A stretch of 6,806 bases of DNA from an uncultured Clostridia bacterium (GTDB taxonomy: Bacteria > Bacillota > Clostridia > TANB77 > CAG-508): contig CANQMY010000060.1 of assembly GCA_947625075.1 (NCBI GenBank), forward strand, positions 1 through 6,806. The letters run 5' to 3'. Made by a program: the position numbers and the translations under genes. The notes beneath the pieces are model-generated. The model was not told the origin of the DNA. It did not search any database and saw only the letters and a program-made list of their open reading frames with translations. This document shows positions 5,319 to 6,806 of the stretch, one piece after another; position 1 is the stretch's first letter; each line of letters starts with the position of its first letter.

Positions 5319-6806
5319 TTATTTATAAGTTTCTATATGTCCGCTAGAAATTAATTCATCATAATATTCAAAAAGATCACTACCTTCAAAGAACATTGGA
5401 TAATTATTAGTATACTTGTTTCCAATTGATCCTTCATAAAATTTCAATTTTCCATTATTCTTTTCAATTCTGTACTCAGATATAACATGACTTCCATACT
5501 TAAGTGATTTTGGAAAAACAATTTCAAAACTCTCTCCGGTAAAATTCGCATATCTAAACGTTTCAAACATATATACTACTGTATCTGGTATCTTAATCAA
5601 TTTAAAGTTCAAATTACACGATAGATAATACGTCCCAATCATTCCTGTTACAGGCTCACCATTTATTAAAGATTTGCACTCTTCTTTTATTTCTATGCTT
5701 TCATTATTAACATTAAGCGTAGCTTTAGATAGTACATTCCATCCGTTTAAATTAAACCTATATCTGCAATTCAGTTTAGTTAATTCAAACAATACATTTG
5801 GTTCCTTAAGCTTTTCAATTTTTTCACTAAGATCTTTTCTAGGTATTCCATAAAGAGATACCTCATCAAAAAGCATCAAACAATTGTACGTATATACGTA
5901 TTCACCGTCTTCAATCATACAATCACCAATATTGTCAACTTTTTCATAAGTAATTTCTTGTGGAGTTTCTGCATTCTTAGTTATTTCTATATCTACTGAA
6001 CCATTTTTTGTTGTTACATATCTAAATTTTGCTTTATATAAGTCTTTTCCTTCTATTTCTTCTTCTTTTCCATCCGGTAATTTTATCTTATATGTGTCTC
6101 CTTTTTTTGTTTCTGGTATTTCTAAATCTTTTCTATCTCCATATAACTTATTATATGTTGTCTCTAAGTTTTTATAAGTAAGCAAAGTCTCCTCTTCACC
6201 CATACTAGATAATTCACCTACAATCATCTCTCCTACTTCTTTTAAAGTATCATACTCATTTGTTCCTAACTGTTCTAATATTTCTGAAAACAGTGGTCCT
6301 AATCCCATTTCATTATATCGCTTATTAATATATTCATTTTCAACTAAATTAAAACTTTCATCTATACCAAATACTCCACCCATACCTAGCGCATTTTCAT
6401 ATTTATTATCTACAGCATTAGCAAAATAATCAGATAAATCTGAAAAACTATATATTGGCAAAGCATATCTATATAAAAACATAGTTAAAAAATATTTTTC
6501 TAAAACAAATTGTTCAAATGATGGACAATAATATTTTGATTCAACATATACATTTACTTTTGTTGTTCTTGTATCTATATCTTTATATATTATCCACATT
6601 CCATCGTCTGTTGTTATTGGATCATATTTTGCTCCATCATGCGTTTTATCTATTCCATTGTTTTCAAATTTCGCATTTTCATCTTCTTTTCCTATATTGT
6701 CAATATATTTATCTAGATCACTTAGTTCCCCTTTTTCACTTTTATCTGCTTCTTTATATTTTCCTACTGCATCTCTTGCTTTTTCAAATATTCCATTCTC
6801 TGATAA
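5319..6806 (-). CDS. Pilin-like surface/secreted protein with an unrecognised ectodomain, N-terminus beyond the right edge
   Basis: The frame is open from the right edge to TAA 5321-5319, giving 495 visible residues. The first residues, LSENGIFEKARDAVGKYK, match the segment that follows the membrane helix in the neighbouring gene (LGQNGIIERTKEAVEKYK), so this is a second member of the same prepilin-like family whose leader and helix lie upstream of the window. A Met at 6599 (visible residue 70) is internal, not the start. The ectodomain is hydrophilic and acidic, with about six scattered cysteines that could form disulfides outside the cell. I do not recognise its fold. A stretch near visible residues 406-435 (IPDTVVYMF...ESFEIVFPKSL) faintly recalls BspA-type leucine-rich repeats, but there is only one unit. 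Beyond the shared N-terminal segment it does not resemble its neighbour. The likely terminator is at 5075-5131. The function is unknown; a surface or secreted role is inferred from the family. Confidence 0.78.
   Translation of the reverse strand, partial: LSENGIFEKARDAVGKYKEADKSEKGELSDLDKYIDNIGKEDENAKFENNGIDKTHDGAKYDPITTDDGMWIIYKDIDTRTTKVNVYVESKYYCPSFEQFVLEKYFLTMFLYRYALPIYSFSDLSDYFANAVDNKYENALGMGGVFGIDESFNLVENEYINKRYNEMGLGPLFSEILEQLGTNEYDTLKEVGEMIVGELSSMGEEETLLTYKNLETTYNKLYGDRKDLEIPETKKGDTYKIKLPDGKEEEIEGKDLYKAKFRYVTTKNGSVDIEITKNAETPQEITYEKVDNIGDCMIEDGEYVYTYNCLMLFDEVSLYGIPRKDLSEKIEKLKEPNVLFELTKLNCRYRFNLNGWNVLSKATLNVNNESIEIKEECKSLINGEPVTGMIGTYYLSCNLNFKLIKIPDTVVYMFETFRYANFTGESFEIVFPKSLKYGSHVISEYRIEKNNGKLKFYEGSIGNKYTNNYPMFFEGSDLFEYYDELISSGHIETYK

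Noticed and set aside
5319..6599. Right gene starting at ATG 6599
   Set aside because: The frame stays open to the window edge with family-typical sequence and no ribosome binding site near 6599, so this Met is internal.

Overview
This is an AT-rich window in which every supported gene lies on the minus strand. Coding density, strong AGGAGG-type ribosome binding sites, A/T-ending codons and gene families all point to a low-GC Bacillota, most likely an uncultured gut-type Clostridia. That placement is an inference from gene content; no marker gene is present.

Left half (about 1-3640): a compact housekeeping operon. A good sigma-A-type promoter (3612-3640) precedes tsaE (3572-3105), then a tsaB-rimI fusion (start 3098 or 3104, end 1947), then a Lon-like AAA+ protease (start 1930, running off the left edge just before its expected catalytic serine). 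TsaE and TsaB belong to the tRNA t6A37 machinery. RimI is the ribosomal protein S18 N-terminal acetyltransferase. The Lon-like protein would add a protein quality-control function.

Right half (3690-6806): two tandem genes of a secreted or surface pilin-like family, with an N-terminal prepilin-like helix and a variable ectodomain. The right one (5319-6806) is cut by the window edge. The left one (5019-3740) is complete but can only be read by changing frame twice, each time by +1. It ends 10 bases before a rho-independent terminator (3685-3730). The 300-bp gap between them (5020-5318) holds a large bidirectional terminator hairpin framed by near-perfect 24-bp inverted repeats.

The most interesting signal is in the left pilin-like gene. 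Both frame changes fall on an in-frame CGG codon (NNT-CGG-N). I checked every CCG on the plus strand, and CGG is not used in frame anywhere else in the roughly 2,100 codons of this window. Removing one base at each CGG gives a continuous 425-residue protein with the family's expected N- and C-terminal signatures. This could be sequencing error or gene decay, but the coincidence raises the possibility that CGG acts as a +1 frameshift (or quadruplet-decoded) codon in this organism.
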